A DNA stretch of 64,000 nucleotides from the NCBI GenBank assembly GCA_041737175.1, contig JBGSSF010000031.1, positions 56,474 to 120,473 on the forward strand. Reading direction: 5' to 3'. The notes below the pieces were generated by a model, which saw nothing but the letters and a program-made list of their open reading frames with translations, was not told the origin of the DNA and searched no databases. Position 1 is the first letter of the stretch. Each line of letters starts with the position of its first letter. Below are positions 17,199 to 25,460 of the stretch, piece by piece. The position numbers and the translations under genes are program-made. This DNA comes from UBA5072 sp041737175 (GTDB lineage: Bacteria > Bacteroidota > Bacteroidia > Bacteroidales > UBA10428).

Positions 17199-17242
17199 GT
17201 AGAGACGCACGATCGTGCGTCTCTACGATCGTGCCTCTCTAC
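17199..17242. repeat. 28-bp perfect palindrome with a half-copy (GAGACGC family)
   Basis: Bases 17199-17226 form a perfect 28-bp palindrome with arms GTAGAGACGCACG. Its right half (17209-17226) is repeated, with one change, at 17225-17242. It starts 8 bp after the mscL stop codon. A related hairpin lies at 34105-34123. Arms of this kind (GTAGAGACGC...GCGTCTCTAC) are typical of dispersed REP-like elements in cyanobacteria and Bacteroidota. It may also end mscL transcription. Confidence 0.8.
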
Positions 17243-17380
17243 AATTGTTAATCGATAATCACCGTTCCTCAACAAACAGGTTGACATTGTCATTGAATTC
17301 AACAGGTTCATCAGAATAAAATTGGCCGGATGATAAAATTTATTATCATTGTATAGGAAATTACATTGATAAAAACTCTC

Positions 17381-17623
17381 ATGGAAAACACAATGCATTG
17401 CCCGATTTTAGAAGATTGCTCCGTTTACCTAAACAACATCTGCCATAACGAAATGGTTGGTCTCACTTACAGAAGCCTTTACTGCTTACAGGTAAATAAA
17501 AAATTCAAAATGTGCAAAAGGTATAACGCATATGTAAAACTTGGCAAACAGATTCCCCGGAATATTTTACCCAATTCCCTCGTTAACATTGATCAATTGG
17601 CAGATCCCTCCGGATCTCTTTAA
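17381..17623 (+). CDS. Small Cys-rich protein
   Basis: The 80-residue protein begins MENTMHCPILEDC and has cysteines at CPILEDC, NNIC, LYC and MCKRY, followed by VKLGKQIPRNILPNSL. This resembles a small protein type in sensory gene neighbourhoods that has CPI..C, a YCxG..xxCxRY centre and a PxDLxPNQ end. Metal or Fe-S binding is plausible but not shown. The ATG at 17381 is chosen because it puts the first Cys pair at the family position. It converges with the zinc-ribbon gene, 4 bp between stops. Confidence 0.6.
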   Translation: MENTMHCPILEDCSVYLNNICHNEMVGLTYRSLYCLQVNKKFKMCKRYNAYVKLGKQIPRNILPNSLVNIDQLADPSGSL

Positions 17624-17627
17624 GCGC

Positions 17628-17993
17628 TTACCCTGCTTCATCCACCTTCCTGCTTACCAGCATATAGAAGTCATTATCCAGTGGCAAATAACCCTGGTCA
17701 TAACAAAAATAGTAGATCGTTCCGGCCTTTGTTGTGTAAAGGTTGGTAACAAATCCGAAATCAAATCCCTTTTTAACAAGCCTCGATTTATGCAAGCGGA
17801 TCTTGCCTTCAGGATTCAGGCTTGCCATGATATTCCTGTTTTTCTTCAGGATACCGTTCACCTTTCTGACATATTGGCTGCCTGCTACACTTTTCAACTT
17901 GTTGTTGTAAGTGTTCCGACAGGCATCTGAGCAAAACTTCTTATCGGTGCGGCCATGCAAAATTTCGCCGCATTCCAGACATCTTTTTTCCAT
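17628..17993 (-). CDS. Zinc-ribbon protein of unknown role
   Basis: The first 25 residues form a zinc ribbon: RCLECGEIL (CxxC), then KKFCSDACRNTYNNK (CxxxC), as in DUF2116-type and transcription-associated ribbons. The remaining 95 residues contain basic helices (SLNPEGKIRLHKSRLVKKGFDF) and a hydrophobic strand region (YYFCYDQGYLPL). The family is common in Bacteroidota but uncharacterised. It is probably a cytoplasmic nucleic-acid or protein-binding protein. It is divergent from ssb, with a 179-bp gap between them. Confidence 0.72.
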   Translation of the reverse strand: MEKRCLECGEILHGRTDKKFCSDACRNTYNNKLKSVAGSQYVRKVNGILKKNRNIMASLNPEGKIRLHKSRLVKKGFDFGFVTNLYTTKAGTIYYFCYDQGYLPLDNDFYMLVSRKVDEAG

Positions 17994-18172
17994 AACTTAA
18001 TTTATTGTAATTCTATTATATATGCGTTTGTACCCGTTTACAAACACTTACATCCGTTTATAAATGACAATAAACAATTATTAACCGAATAATCTGTGCG
18101 GGTGTAAGTTACTTTGAATCGTCAATTAAGACAAATAAAACAACAAGTTTTTAACATTTAAATTCAACTGTT

Positions 18173-18523
18173 ATGAACACATTACGCAACAAGGTTCAGT
18201 TAATCGGCAACCTGGGGCAGAACCCGGAAGTAAGGACATTCGACAACGGCAAGGCCATGGCCCGTTTTTCACTGGCTACCACCGATTCATACCGTGATGC
18301 CAGCGGCAAAAAGATCACCGAAACCCAGTGGCATAACCTCGTGGCCTGGGGTAATCTTGCCAAGCTGGTAGAAAAATACCTGGTCAAGGGCAGTGAGGTG
18401 GCTGTGGAAGGAAAACTCACACACCGGTCCTATGATGACAAGGATGGCAAAAAGTGCTTCTTTACTGAAATTGTCATGAATGAGATGGTTATGATGCGCG
18501 GAAAAGGTTCTCAGGAAGAATAA
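18173..18523 (+). CDS. ssb: Single-stranded DNA-binding protein
   Basis: SSB coats single-stranded DNA in replication and repair. The OB fold is complete in 116 residues: MNTLRNKVQLIGNLGQNPEVRTFDNGKA, RFSLATTDSYRDASG, TQWHNLVAWGNLAKLVEKYL and EVAVEGKLTHRSYDDKDGKK. The protein ends straight after the OB fold and lacks the acidic C-terminal tail (DDDIPF type) that recruits partners in the main chromosomal SSB. This is therefore likely a second, shorter paralogue of the kind seen in many Bacteroidota. The leader (18000-18172) is A/T-rich with TTACTTTG near 18110, one base off a -7 box. Confidence 0.93.
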   Translation: MNTLRNKVQLIGNLGQNPEVRTFDNGKAMARFSLATTDSYRDASGKKITETQWHNLVAWGNLAKLVEKYLVKGSEVAVEGKLTHRSYDDKDGKKCFFTEIVMNEMVMMRGKGSQEE

Positions 18524-18545
18524 AGTTAATCATGCATGTGGTAGT

Positions 18546-18567
18546 GGCCGGCACTTATTTGCCGGCC
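18546..18567 (+). terminator. Hairpin after ssb
   Basis: GGCCGGCA (18546-18553) and TGCCGGCC (18560-18567) form a perfect 8-bp stem with a 6-base loop, 22 bp after the ssb stop. There is no T-run, so a classical intrinsic terminator is uncertain. Confidence 0.45.
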
Positions 18568-18658
18568 TGCCGGATGCAGTTGCCAGGATATTAAAGGAAT
18601 TGCATGCAAGATTGACCATTTTGACGTAACTTGGCATAATGGATAAGCTTTCACCGAA

Positions 18659-19153
18659 ATGAAAGACCTTAAAAATATTTCATCGTGCCCCTTTTGTGAT
18701 GCTTCTGTTAAAGCATCCGTCTTTTATAAAAAGGCTGAATTCCTGTCCATTTATAATATTGCTCCAGTGCTTCCAGGGCATTCGCTGATTATTCCCACGA
18801 AACATTATACAGGAATTCTGGAACTGAGCGACCAGGAATTGTTTGAATTTTTCGACACAGCCAGGATAACAGTCCGGATTCTCATGAAAGCTTTTAATAC
18901 CGATTCATTCGACTGGTCAATCCAGGAAAAACCTGAAGCGGGACAGACCATTGAGCATCTGCATCTGCACATCGTTCCCAGACTGAAGGATGACCTGAAA
19001 AGTCCCGGTGCCTGGTATCCTCTGATACAGCAGAACGATGCCGATATCATGGACAGTTTCAACAGGCCCCGGTTGAATTCCGAAGCGATGATGCTTATTG
19101 TCAAAGAACTGACACAGGTGGCTTCAACTATTGATTCCCATTTTTCAACCTAA
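18659..19153 (+). CDS. HIT-family nucleotide hydrolase/transferase
   Basis: The 164-residue protein carries the histidine triad IEHLHLHIVPR (HxHxH) with the catalytic central His. The N-terminal part has a possible zinc pair (SSCPFCD) and the conserved VLPGHSLIIPTKHY strand-turn. HIT proteins cleave nucleoside phosphoramidates or dinucleoside polyphosphates. The sub-family resembles the Ap4A hydrolase/FHIT branch by the GQTIEHLHLH form. A 67-residue membrane protein follows after 11 bp. Confidence 0.88.
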   Translation: MKDLKNISSCPFCDASVKASVFYKKAEFLSIYNIAPVLPGHSLIIPTKHYTGILELSDQELFEFFDTARITVRILMKAFNTDSFDWSIQEKPEAGQTIEHLHLHIVPRLKDDLKSPGAWYPLIQQNDADIMDSFNRPRLNSEAMMLIVKELTQVASTIDSHFST

Positions 19154-19164
19154 AATACAATGCC

Positions 19165-19368
19165 ATGAAATTATTTACAATTATCGCCTGGATCAGTGGA
19201 ATAATCGCCGTTGCCCTGATCATCTTCGGAATCATTGCGCTCTTTATGGGAAGCAATCCCTTTGGAATCAGACATGAAATCAATTACTTTCTGGTTTCCA
19301 GCAATTTTCTGCTTTTGGCCATACTTTGTTTACTGGCACAGCAGGGGTGCTGCCAAAAAAAGGAATAA
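19165..19368 (+). CDS. Small two-helix membrane protein
   Basis: This unrecognised 67-residue protein has two hydrophobic segments (about 4-27 and 42-60), joined by a short loop, and a Cys-Cys near the C-terminus (QQGCCQKKE). It starts 11 bp after the HIT gene, so it is probably translated from the same mRNA. Hydrophobicity and spacing support a real gene; no function is suggested. Confidence 0.55.
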   Translation: MKLFTIIAWISGIIAVALIIFGIIALFMGSNPFGIRHEINYFLVSSNFLLLAILCLLAQQGCCQKKE

Positions 19369-19386
19369 TCAGCGCTTCGCTATAAG

Positions 19387-19659
19387 TTATTCACTTTTAG
19401 AATTAAACTTCCTTGCCGGCGGTACAGGATCATAACCATGAGTACCCCATGGATTGCACCTGAGAATTCTCCAGATCGCCAGGAGACTCCCCCGGAATAT
19501 ACCATGCACCTTTAACGCCTGCATGGCGTATTCCGAACAGGTAGGCACATGCCTGCAACTGTTCGGAAGTAAAGGAGAAATGGAATATTTGTAGAACTTT
19601 ATCGGAAGTATCATTAGCCAGATGATTCCGGCCTGGATAGCATTCAGTATTTTCATCAC
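19387..19659 (-). CDS. yidD: Membrane protein insertion efficiency factor YidD
   Basis: YidD is a small peripheral inner-membrane protein that helps YidC insert proteins. The 90-residue sequence shows the family core: YKYSISPLLPNSCRHVPTCSEYAMQAL, then RCNPWGTHGYDPVPP. The conserved cysteines (CRH, CSEY, CNPW) are present. Two ATGs stand at the start; either may be used. It lies 2 bp after queD, in the order antiporter-queD-yidD, not the common rnpA-yidD-yidC setting. Confidence 0.93.
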   Translation of the reverse strand: MMKILNAIQAGIIWLMILPIKFYKYSISPLLPNSCRHVPTCSEYAMQALKVHGIFRGSLLAIWRILRCNPWGTHGYDPVPPARKFNSKSE

Positions 19660-19661
19660 GA

Positions 19662-20072
19662 TCAGGAACCTGAATATTCAACGAAATTACGTTCGGTTTC
19701 ATACAGGATTACCTGGATGGCATAGTCAGGATCAATTTTCTTCCTGAGTATGTTCCAGATGGAAATGGCGATATTCTCCGCCGAAGGAATCGTGCTGATG
19801 AAATCATCCACATCGAGGTTCAGGTTTTTATGATCATAACGATCTACAACATTTTCCTCGACAATATCCTTGAGCAATTTCATATCAAAAACGTACCCTG
19901 TATCCGGATTTACATCACCTGTTAATTTTACAATGAGATCGTAGTTGTGCCCATGAAAGTTGGGCAAACTGCATAATCCGAAGATCTCCTCATTCTTCCG
20001 GTCATCCCAGGCCGGATTGTAAATGCGGTGTGCAGCATTGAAATGTAATTTTCTACAAACAGTGACTTTCAT
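19662..20072 (-). CDS. queD: 6-pyruvoyl-tetrahydropterin synthase / QueD family enzyme
   Basis: The protein has 136 residues. QueD makes 6-carboxytetrahydropterin from dihydroneopterin triphosphate for queuosine and other 7-deazapurines. The zinc ligands are visible as His in FNAAHR and in FHGHNYDL, and the catalytic Cys in GLCSLPNFHGHNY (CxxxxxHGH). ENIAISIWNIL and VILYETERNFVEY complete the fold. The frame is open further upstream, but the family begins at MKVTVCRKLHFNAAHR, giving the start at 20072; the extension would only overlap the antiporter gene. It follows that gene by 10 bp. Confidence 0.92.
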   Translation of the reverse strand: MKVTVCRKLHFNAAHRIYNPAWDDRKNEEIFGLCSLPNFHGHNYDLIVKLTGDVNPDTGYVFDMKLLKDIVEENVVDRYDHKNLNLDVDDFISTIPSAENIAISIWNILRKKIDPDYAIQVILYETERNFVEYSGS

Positions 20073-20082
20073 TGGCAGAGTT

Positions 20083-22095
20083 TTAATTGTCAACAAATGT
20101 ATCCGCGGGGGTTTCACTTTTAGAGAACAGTTCCGTGGCATTGGCAATTTGCTCGGAACGGCCCATGATGTAAACCATGTCCCCTTTTTCGAAAAGGGTT
20201 TCCGGATCAGGATTATCATAAAGTACTCTTTTCCGGAAAAGAGCCACCAACGTGACTCCGTATGTCTTTCGAAACTGCATTTCCACAAGGCTTTTACCGA
20301 TCACAGGGGAATGATCATCCACCTTCACGGCAGTGATCTCAAAATTGGCATGGTTTTTTAAAACCGAAAGATCTGTCTTGGTCTCCTTTTCCATGAAGAT
20401 ACCATAATTATCATCCCTGATCCTGGCGATCACGGCATTGATATCTTTGCGGGGTATCAGCATCTTCGATAAAACCCGGTCAAACATTTCGATGGATGTT
20501 TCAAACTCTTCTGGAATTACCTGGTCAGCTCCAATATTGTGCAACTCTTCCAGGTCCTCTACCCTTTTCGCCCTGGCAATAATATAGGCATGCGGATTCA
20601 TGTTTCTTATCTTCTCAATAATTGCCATGGTTGTAATGACGTTGCCTATCGAAATTACCACCATATCAGCCATATCAGTATGTGCTTTCCGCAGGATTGG
20701 CTCATTGAAAGCATCCCCGTAAATAACCATTTCTCCTTTCAACTGACGCTTTCTAACCGAATCGGGGTCGAAAACAATGGAAACATAGGGCAGATCCATT
20801 TTTTTGGCCATGGCAGACAAATTGAGCGCCCTGGAATCCTTGCCTATGAAAACCAGATGGTCCCTCAGCTCAGGGACATCAATCTGCGGAAGCGGGAATA
20901 TTCCATCGACAAGCCTTCTGGGCAAGGGAAGTTTCATCAACAGATTGGCAATCGGACGCGAGACCTGCATCATCAGGGGTGTTAGCGACATGGAGATAAC
21001 CGCTACAGCAATAAATAACTGGTAGTAAAAGTCGGTGATGATGTTGTATTCAAGTCCCAGTTTCGAGAGAATAAATGAGAATTCCCCAACCTGGCTCAGT
21101 GCGATCCCCACCATGACCACTCCCCTGAACGTATGTCCCAATACAAAAGCGGTAATCCCCGCCAGTATGGCCTTGAAAAAAATAAGTATGAGGGCGGACA
21201 GAAGAACGAGCCAGAGATGATCAAAGACAAAATTAAGGTCAAGCAAAATCCCGATCGAAACAAAAAAGAAACTCGTGAAGGTATCTTTAAATGGTACTAT
21301 GTTACCAAAAGCATTGTGACTGTATCCCGATTCCGAAATCATCAATCCTGCCAGGAATGCGCCAACAGCCAGTGACATGCCAAGAGCCGAAGTCAGAAGG
21401 GCCACGGAAAGACAAATCAGAAAGGTACTCATCAGAAACAATTCCTGATTCTTTGTCATAGCTACCGCTCTGAGAAATCTGGGCATCAGCCACCTGTTCC
21501 CTACGAATATCAACCCGATAATAAAACCTGCTTTCAGAAGAAGTATGATTAACTGGTCCCAGCCAAATATGGTTTGTCCGCCCAGGATGGGCGTAAACAA
21601 CAAAAGAGGCACCAGCAGAAGGTCCTGAAAGATAAGGATCCCGAGCACGGTACGGCCGTAATTGGAGGTGAGTTCAGAGCGTTCCTGTAAAATCTTCAAA
21701 ACAACAGCCGTACTGCTCAGGGCAGAAAGGAAACCAATGAACAGGGCACCCTTCCAGTCGATATCATACCCGCGGGAGATGATCATGATTACCATCACTG
21801 TAAAAAGCAATTGCATGAACCCTCCCAGGAATACAATTTTTCTGATTTTCAGCAAATGATTCAGGGAGAATTCAATGCCAATGGTAAATAACAGCATGAC
21901 CACGCCGATTTCCGCCATCAGCTCAATTTCTTCAGGAGAGTGAATTATTCCCAGCAACGAAGGACCAACAATAATTCCAGTGATTAAATAACCGAGAATG
22001 GTCGGAACCTTTATCTTGGTAAACAGAAAGTTTACCAAGGTGGAAAGGGCAAGAATGATTACAATATTTTTCAGCACATCCAGGGCCATATGCAA
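20083..22095 (-). CDS. CPA2-type cation:proton antiporter with TrkA-N and TrkA-C domains (KefB/RosB-like)
   Basis: This is a 670-residue inner-membrane protein. The first 390 residues form a Na+/H+ exchanger domain with about 12-13 helices, including FTIGIEFSL and GFLSALSSTAVVLKIL. It is followed by a TrkA-N Rossmann domain (about 410-530), then a TrkA-C domain (about 580-650) with FRKTYGVTLVALFRK. Such proteins are K+ efflux or Na+/H+ antiporters gated by nucleotides. The Rossmann start is HLVFIGKDSRAL, which departs from the usual GxGxxG, so NAD(H) binding may be altered. MobA lies 93 bp upstream on the same strand. Confidence 0.9.
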   Translation of the reverse strand: MHMALDVLKNIVIILALSTLVNFLFTKIKVPTILGYLITGIIVGPSLLGIIHSPEEIELMAEIGVVMLLFTIGIEFSLNHLLKIRKIVFLGGFMQLLFTVMVIMIISRGYDIDWKGALFIGFLSALSSTAVVLKILQERSELTSNYGRTVLGILIFQDLLLVPLLLFTPILGGQTIFGWDQLIILLLKAGFIIGLIFVGNRWLMPRFLRAVAMTKNQELFLMSTFLICLSVALLTSALGMSLAVGAFLAGLMISESGYSHNAFGNIVPFKDTFTSFFFVSIGILLDLNFVFDHLWLVLLSALILIFFKAILAGITAFVLGHTFRGVVMVGIALSQVGEFSFILSKLGLEYNIITDFYYQLFIAVAVISMSLTPLMMQVSRPIANLLMKLPLPRRLVDGIFPLPQIDVPELRDHLVFIGKDSRALNLSAMAKKMDLPYVSIVFDPDSVRKRQLKGEMVIYGDAFNEPILRKAHTDMADMVVISIGNVITTMAIIEKIRNMNPHAYIIARAKRVEDLEELHNIGADQVIPEEFETSIEMFDRVLSKMLIPRKDINAVIARIRDDNYGIFMEKETKTDLSVLKNHANFEITAVKVDDHSPVIGKSLVEMQFRKTYGVTLVALFRKRVLYDNPDPETLFEKGDMVYIMGRSEQIANATELFSKSETPADTFVDN

Positions 22096-22188
22096 AACAT
22101 CTTATTTCCAGGCTTAAAGATAGCAAGCCTGCAAGTGGTATGCAATTTTTTGATTTAAAAACATGTTCCACCCCGTCGGGTTGGGATA

Positions 22189-22782
22189 TTATTTCAGGGA
22201 ATTAAAGTCTTTGATGGTGTTAATATTGAAAAACAGATCGGCTTTGTAGAAGTCCCGATCAGGACCGACTTCCACCAGTCTGGACTTTGTACTCCTAATA
22301 AATTGCTGTAAACTGAAACGATGTGTCCGGATACTTTCCTCCAGCAAATGAATTGCCCTTTGATTATACAAGCCGCAGAGCGGTTCAATGCAATCCCTAT
22401 CATGAAACGGAACCAACACATCGTCGCGATGCAAATCCGCCTGTGAAATCAGCAGGTCAAATACCTGCGGATCAATCAATGGCATGTCGCATGTCAAAAC
22501 CATGATCCATGGGTGCATTGATCGCTTCAGGCAAGAATAAATACCGGCCATAGGGGCATGAACATCCACGTCATCGGGCCATATCTCGCATCCTGTGAAA
22601 AGATAATCCTTGCGGTTTGAACTGATAACCACCTGGCTGCAAAATTGCTGCAGTATTTTCACAGCATGCAGGACCAAGGGTGTGCCCCGAAATTCCAGGA
22701 GAGCCTTGTCGCGTCCCATACGCTTGCTTTTACCTCCGGCAAGGACTACCCCGGTCATTTCAGGGTACTTCAGTGGATTCAT
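22189..22782 (-). CDS. mobA: Molybdenum cofactor guanylyltransferase MobA
   Basis: MobA joins GMP to molybdopterin to give the bis-MGD cofactor of DMSO-reductase-type enzymes. The 197-residue protein has the GTP site LAGGKSKRMGRDKALLEF near the N-terminus, the metal site TCDMPLIDPQ (about residue 100), and the usual PLCGLYNQRAIHLLEE region. Its presence implies Mo/W enzymes in the genome; none is coded in this window, where the molybdopterin-like subunit expected next to the 53-kb FeS/NrfD genes is missing. Confidence 0.93.
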   Translation of the reverse strand: MNPLKYPEMTGVVLAGGKSKRMGRDKALLEFRGTPLVLHAVKILQQFCSQVVISSNRKDYLFTGCEIWPDDVDVHAPMAGIYSCLKRSMHPWIMVLTCDMPLIDPQVFDLLISQADLHRDDVLVPFHDRDCIEPLCGLYNQRAIHLLEESIRTHRFSLQQFIRSTKSRLVEVGPDRDFYKADLFFNINTIKDFNSLK

Positions 22783-23033
22783 TGCTTTGTTTCGGTGTTT
22801 TCAAAAGAGATCATGATTAAACTATTTTCCAGGCATTCTCAGCCATATGGATTAAGAATCTACCATAAACTAACTGTCCTAAATGTATAACATGAACAGA
22901 AAAATCGCTGAACAGATATCTGAAAATATGAAATTATCTAAATATTTTCATTATTTTTAATAGATATCAAAAATCATAATGCATTTTCCAGTGAAGCCTC
23001 AATTTTCATTTTGTCGCATTTAAACGGGTAATT

Positions 23034-24488
23034 ATGAAAGTGGTTGTACTCGGCGCCGGTTTATCAGGGCACACTGCCGCTGCTTTTTTAAAGAAAAAGC
23101 TAGGCAGTAAACATGAAGTAGTGGTAGTCTCCCCCAGTAAGTATTATCAATGGGTGCCCTCAAATATTTGGGTTGGCATTGGAAAAATGAAGGTTGATCA
23201 GGTAAGATTCGATCTGAATGGAGTCTACAATCGGTGGGGAATAGTATTCAAACAGGCCAGCGTTAAAGCTGTTTACCCTGAAGGAGATGCAGGTACAAAC
23301 AAAGGTTTCGTTGAGGTTGAATACACTTCCGACGAAAATAAAGGTTCCCGGGAAAAAGTAAGTTATGATTTTCTGGTAAATGCCACAGGACCGAAATTGA
23401 ATTTTGAAGCTACACCTGGCTTGGGACCCGGAAAAAATACACTGTCAGTATGCACCTATGACCATGCTGCGCATACTTGGCAAGAACTGAAAAAATGCAT
23501 TATCCGATTAAAAGAGGGTAAGAAGCAACGATTCGTAATTGGAACTGGCCACCCTACGGCTACATGTCAGGGCGCGGCGTTTGAGTATGCACTTAACCTG
23601 GCATTTTTATTGAAGCATAAAAAACTTGATCATCTCGCTGAAATTACCTGGATAACAAATGAATACGAGCCGGGTGACTTTGGAATGGCAGGTGCTTTTA
23701 TTAAAAGAGGAGGATATTATACCTCAACCAAAGTATTTGCAGAATCTATCCTGTCAGAATATAACATCAAATGGATCAAGAGGGCCGGCGTCAATAAAGT
23801 TGAACCGGGACTTGTTTTTTACGAAACGCTAGATGGTGCTTATAATACCATTGAATTTGATTTTGCAATGCTTCTTCCTGCCTTTTCCGGTCATGGTTTG
23901 AAAGCTTACAACAAAACAGGTGAAGACATTACGGCAAAAGTATTTGCTCCGAACGGATTTATGTATGTTGATGGAGACTATGTGCAAAAACCTTTTGAAG
24001 AATGGAACATTAAGGACTGGCCGCAACATTATCAATCTCCGGCCTATAATAATATTTATGCGGCAGGCATTGCATTTGCACCGCCGCATTCTATATCAAA
24101 ACCAATGAAAAGTTCAAATGGTACGGCCATATTCCCATCCCCACCGCGTACCGGTATGCCATCGGGTGTAATAGGTAAAGTCGTCGCAGAGAATATTGCT
24201 GATATCATCAGGAAAGGTGTATCCGTACCCAGGCATACAGCAAGCATGGGCATGATGGGTGCTGCCTGCATTATATCAGTCGGATACGGAATGACAAGAG
24301 GTCTGGGAGCAACTATGACGGTAAGTCCGATCGTACCTGACTGGGAAAAATATCCGGATTGGGGTAGAGATATTAATGCAACAGCTGGAGAAGTGGGTTT
24401 GGCAGGACACTGGATAAAACTTTTCCTGCACTACATGTTTATTCATAAAGCCAAAGGTTACCCCTTTTGGTGGCTGATACCAGAATAA
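23034..24488 (+). CDS. sqr: Sulfide:quinone oxidoreductase (FAD)
   Basis: This 484-residue flavoprotein has the FAD motif VVVLGAGLSGHTAAAF at its start, ATGPKLNF, and the SQR-type block SVCTYDHAAHTW. Three cysteines match the catalytic trio of SQR: Cys140 (LSVCTYDHA), Cys178 (TATCQGAAFEYAL) and Cys412 (AACIISVG). SQR oxidises sulfide at the membrane and passes electrons to quinone, producing polysulfide or a persulfide. The C-terminal amphipathic ending, HYMFIHKAKGYPFWW, should anchor it to the inner face of the membrane. It leads an operon with two small genes and a Dps-like protein. Confidence 0.88.
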   Translation: MKVVVLGAGLSGHTAAAFLKKKLGSKHEVVVVSPSKYYQWVPSNIWVGIGKMKVDQVRFDLNGVYNRWGIVFKQASVKAVYPEGDAGTNKGFVEVEYTSDENKGSREKVSYDFLVNATGPKLNFEATPGLGPGKNTLSVCTYDHAAHTWQELKKCIIRLKEGKKQRFVIGTGHPTATCQGAAFEYALNLAFLLKHKKLDHLAEITWITNEYEPGDFGMAGAFIKRGGYYTSTKVFAESILSEYNIKWIKRAGVNKVEPGLVFYETLDGAYNTIEFDFAMLLPAFSGHGLKAYNKTGEDITAKVFAPNGFMYVDGDYVQKPFEEWNIKDWPQHYQSPAYNNIYAAGIAFAPPHSISKPMKSSNGTAIFPSPPRTGMPSGVIGKVVAENIADIIRKGVSVPRHTASMGMMGAACIISVGYGMTRGLGATMTVSPIVPDWEKYPDWGRDINATAGEVGLAGHWIKLFLHYMFIHKAKGYPFWWLIPE

Positions 24489-24509
24489 TTAATTTAATAG
24501 AACTTCTTT

Positions 24510-24671
24510 ATGGAAAAGAATATGAAAGTCAGGGGATATAAAGATGAATATTATCCTCCCATTCCTACCAAGGGCACCAGGTTCTGGAGAACCAATTTCA
24601 TTTATCAGATTTACAAGTTTTTCAGATTAAATTATAAGATCATGAGAATTGTTGTGAAAGGACATTCTTAA
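24510..24671 (+). CDS. Small basic protein between sqr and the TerB-like gene
   Basis: A 53-codon frame starts 21 bp after the sqr stop: MEKNMKVRGYKDEYYPPIPT and on to VVKGHS. It is basic and aromatic, with KGTRFWRTNFIYQIYKFF, which could lie at the membrane surface. I do not recognise it. The short, regular spacing on both sides and the clean frame argue that it is translated. Its place between SQR and an iron protein suggests a small accessory factor. Confidence 0.55.
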   Translation: MEKNMKVRGYKDEYYPPIPTKGTRFWRTNFIYQIYKFFRLNYKIMRIVVKGHS

Positions 24672-24727
24672 GCGCGGTTATTATTGTCTGAGAATTATTT
24701 TTAAATTAGCTTTCTAAACTGAAAACT

Positions 24728-24925
24728 ATGAAATTAAGTGCAGGTGCAAAAAATCTGAGGCAGGTGATCGAGAAAGCCATGGATGACCATAAGATCTCCA
24801 AAGCAGAATATGATATGATCATTCATGAAGCTACTGAAGACGGCCATATTGACAATCAGGAAAGAGTATTACTGAGAGAATTGCAGTCCATGATTGCAGA
24901 TAAGACAATTAAACTAGTACCGTAA
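24728..24925 (+). CDS. Small TerB-like helical protein
   Basis: The 65-residue protein appears to be all alpha-helical. The pattern AEYDMIIHEATEDGHIDNQERVLLREL resembles the repeated helix-loop-helix of TerB-type proteins, in which DGxIDxxE provides acidic, metal-binding-like turns. It is about half the length of full TerB domains. It is placed 57 bp after the 53-residue gene and 18 bp before the Dps-like gene, so it is in the same operon. Function unknown. Confidence 0.6.
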   Translation: MKLSAGAKNLRQVIEKAMDDHKISKAEYDMIIHEATEDGHIDNQERVLLRELQSMIADKTIKLVP

Positions 24926-24942
24926 AAAAAATATTATTCATT

Positions 24943-25455
24943 ATGGGAAAAAAAGCGATTGATATTCTGAAGCTCGATGTGCCAAAACTCATCGACATGT
25001 TAAACGCTGCCTTATCTGAAGAATGGCTGGCTTATTATCAGTACTGGATTGGCGCCCGCCTGATGGAGGGACCTATGCGCAGTGAAATAGAGCCGGAGTT
25101 GCTTTTACATGCCACGCAGGAATTAAACCATGCCGTTCTGGTGGTTAACCGAATTATTCAGCTGGGCGGCACACCGGTAATAAATCCAAAAGACTGGTTC
25201 AAACTGGGCCGCTGCAAATATGATGCCCCTGCCGATCCTTATATAGAAGTGATCCTCGAACAGAACCTTACCGGTGAACGTTGCGCCATTCAGCGCTACA
25301 AAGAACTGGCCGACTTCACAAGCGGGAAAGACCATACCACGCATCAAATGGCGACTACCATTCTGAATGAAGAACTTGAGCATGAAAACGACATCGAGGA
25401 CTGGATCACCGATATCAACAGGATGAAGGAGGAGTTTAAAAAGATCAGGATGTAG
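24943..25455 (+). CDS. Dps-like ferritin (DPSL / thioferritin)
   Basis: DPSL proteins form 12-subunit cages that store iron and use H2O2, and differ from Dps by a bacterioferritin-like di-iron site inside each helix bundle. The 170-residue sequence carries the site residues: Glu26/27 in LSEEWLAYYQYW, Glu60-x-x-His63, Glu112, and Glu144-x-x-His147 (NEELEHEND). Two cysteines, Cys91 (GRCKYD) and Cys114 (GERCAI), 23 residues apart, match the Cys pair beside the active site that marks DPSL/thioferritin. It closely resembles the B. fragilis protein as I recall it. It ends the sqr operon; a tandem repeat array begins 6 bp later. Confidence 0.85.
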   Translation: MGKKAIDILKLDVPKLIDMLNAALSEEWLAYYQYWIGARLMEGPMRSEIEPELLLHATQELNHAVLVVNRIIQLGGTPVINPKDWFKLGRCKYDAPADPYIEVILEQNLTGERCAIQRYKELADFTSGKDHTTHQMATTILNEELEHENDIEDWITDINRMKEEFKKIRM

Positions 25456-25460
25456 TATTA

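Noticed and set aside
18000..18172. A riboswitch or leader RNA upstream of ssb
   Set aside because: The region is A/T-rich with only short direct repeats (CGTTTAnAAA type); no conserved fold is recognisable.
20073..20288. Longer QueD start
   Set aside because: The extension overlaps the antiporter C-terminus; the conserved QueD N-terminus begins at 20072.
22892..22960. 22-codon frame starting MNRKIAEQIS in the gap before sqr
   Set aside because: Too short, no recognisable motif, and no supporting neighbours or spacing.
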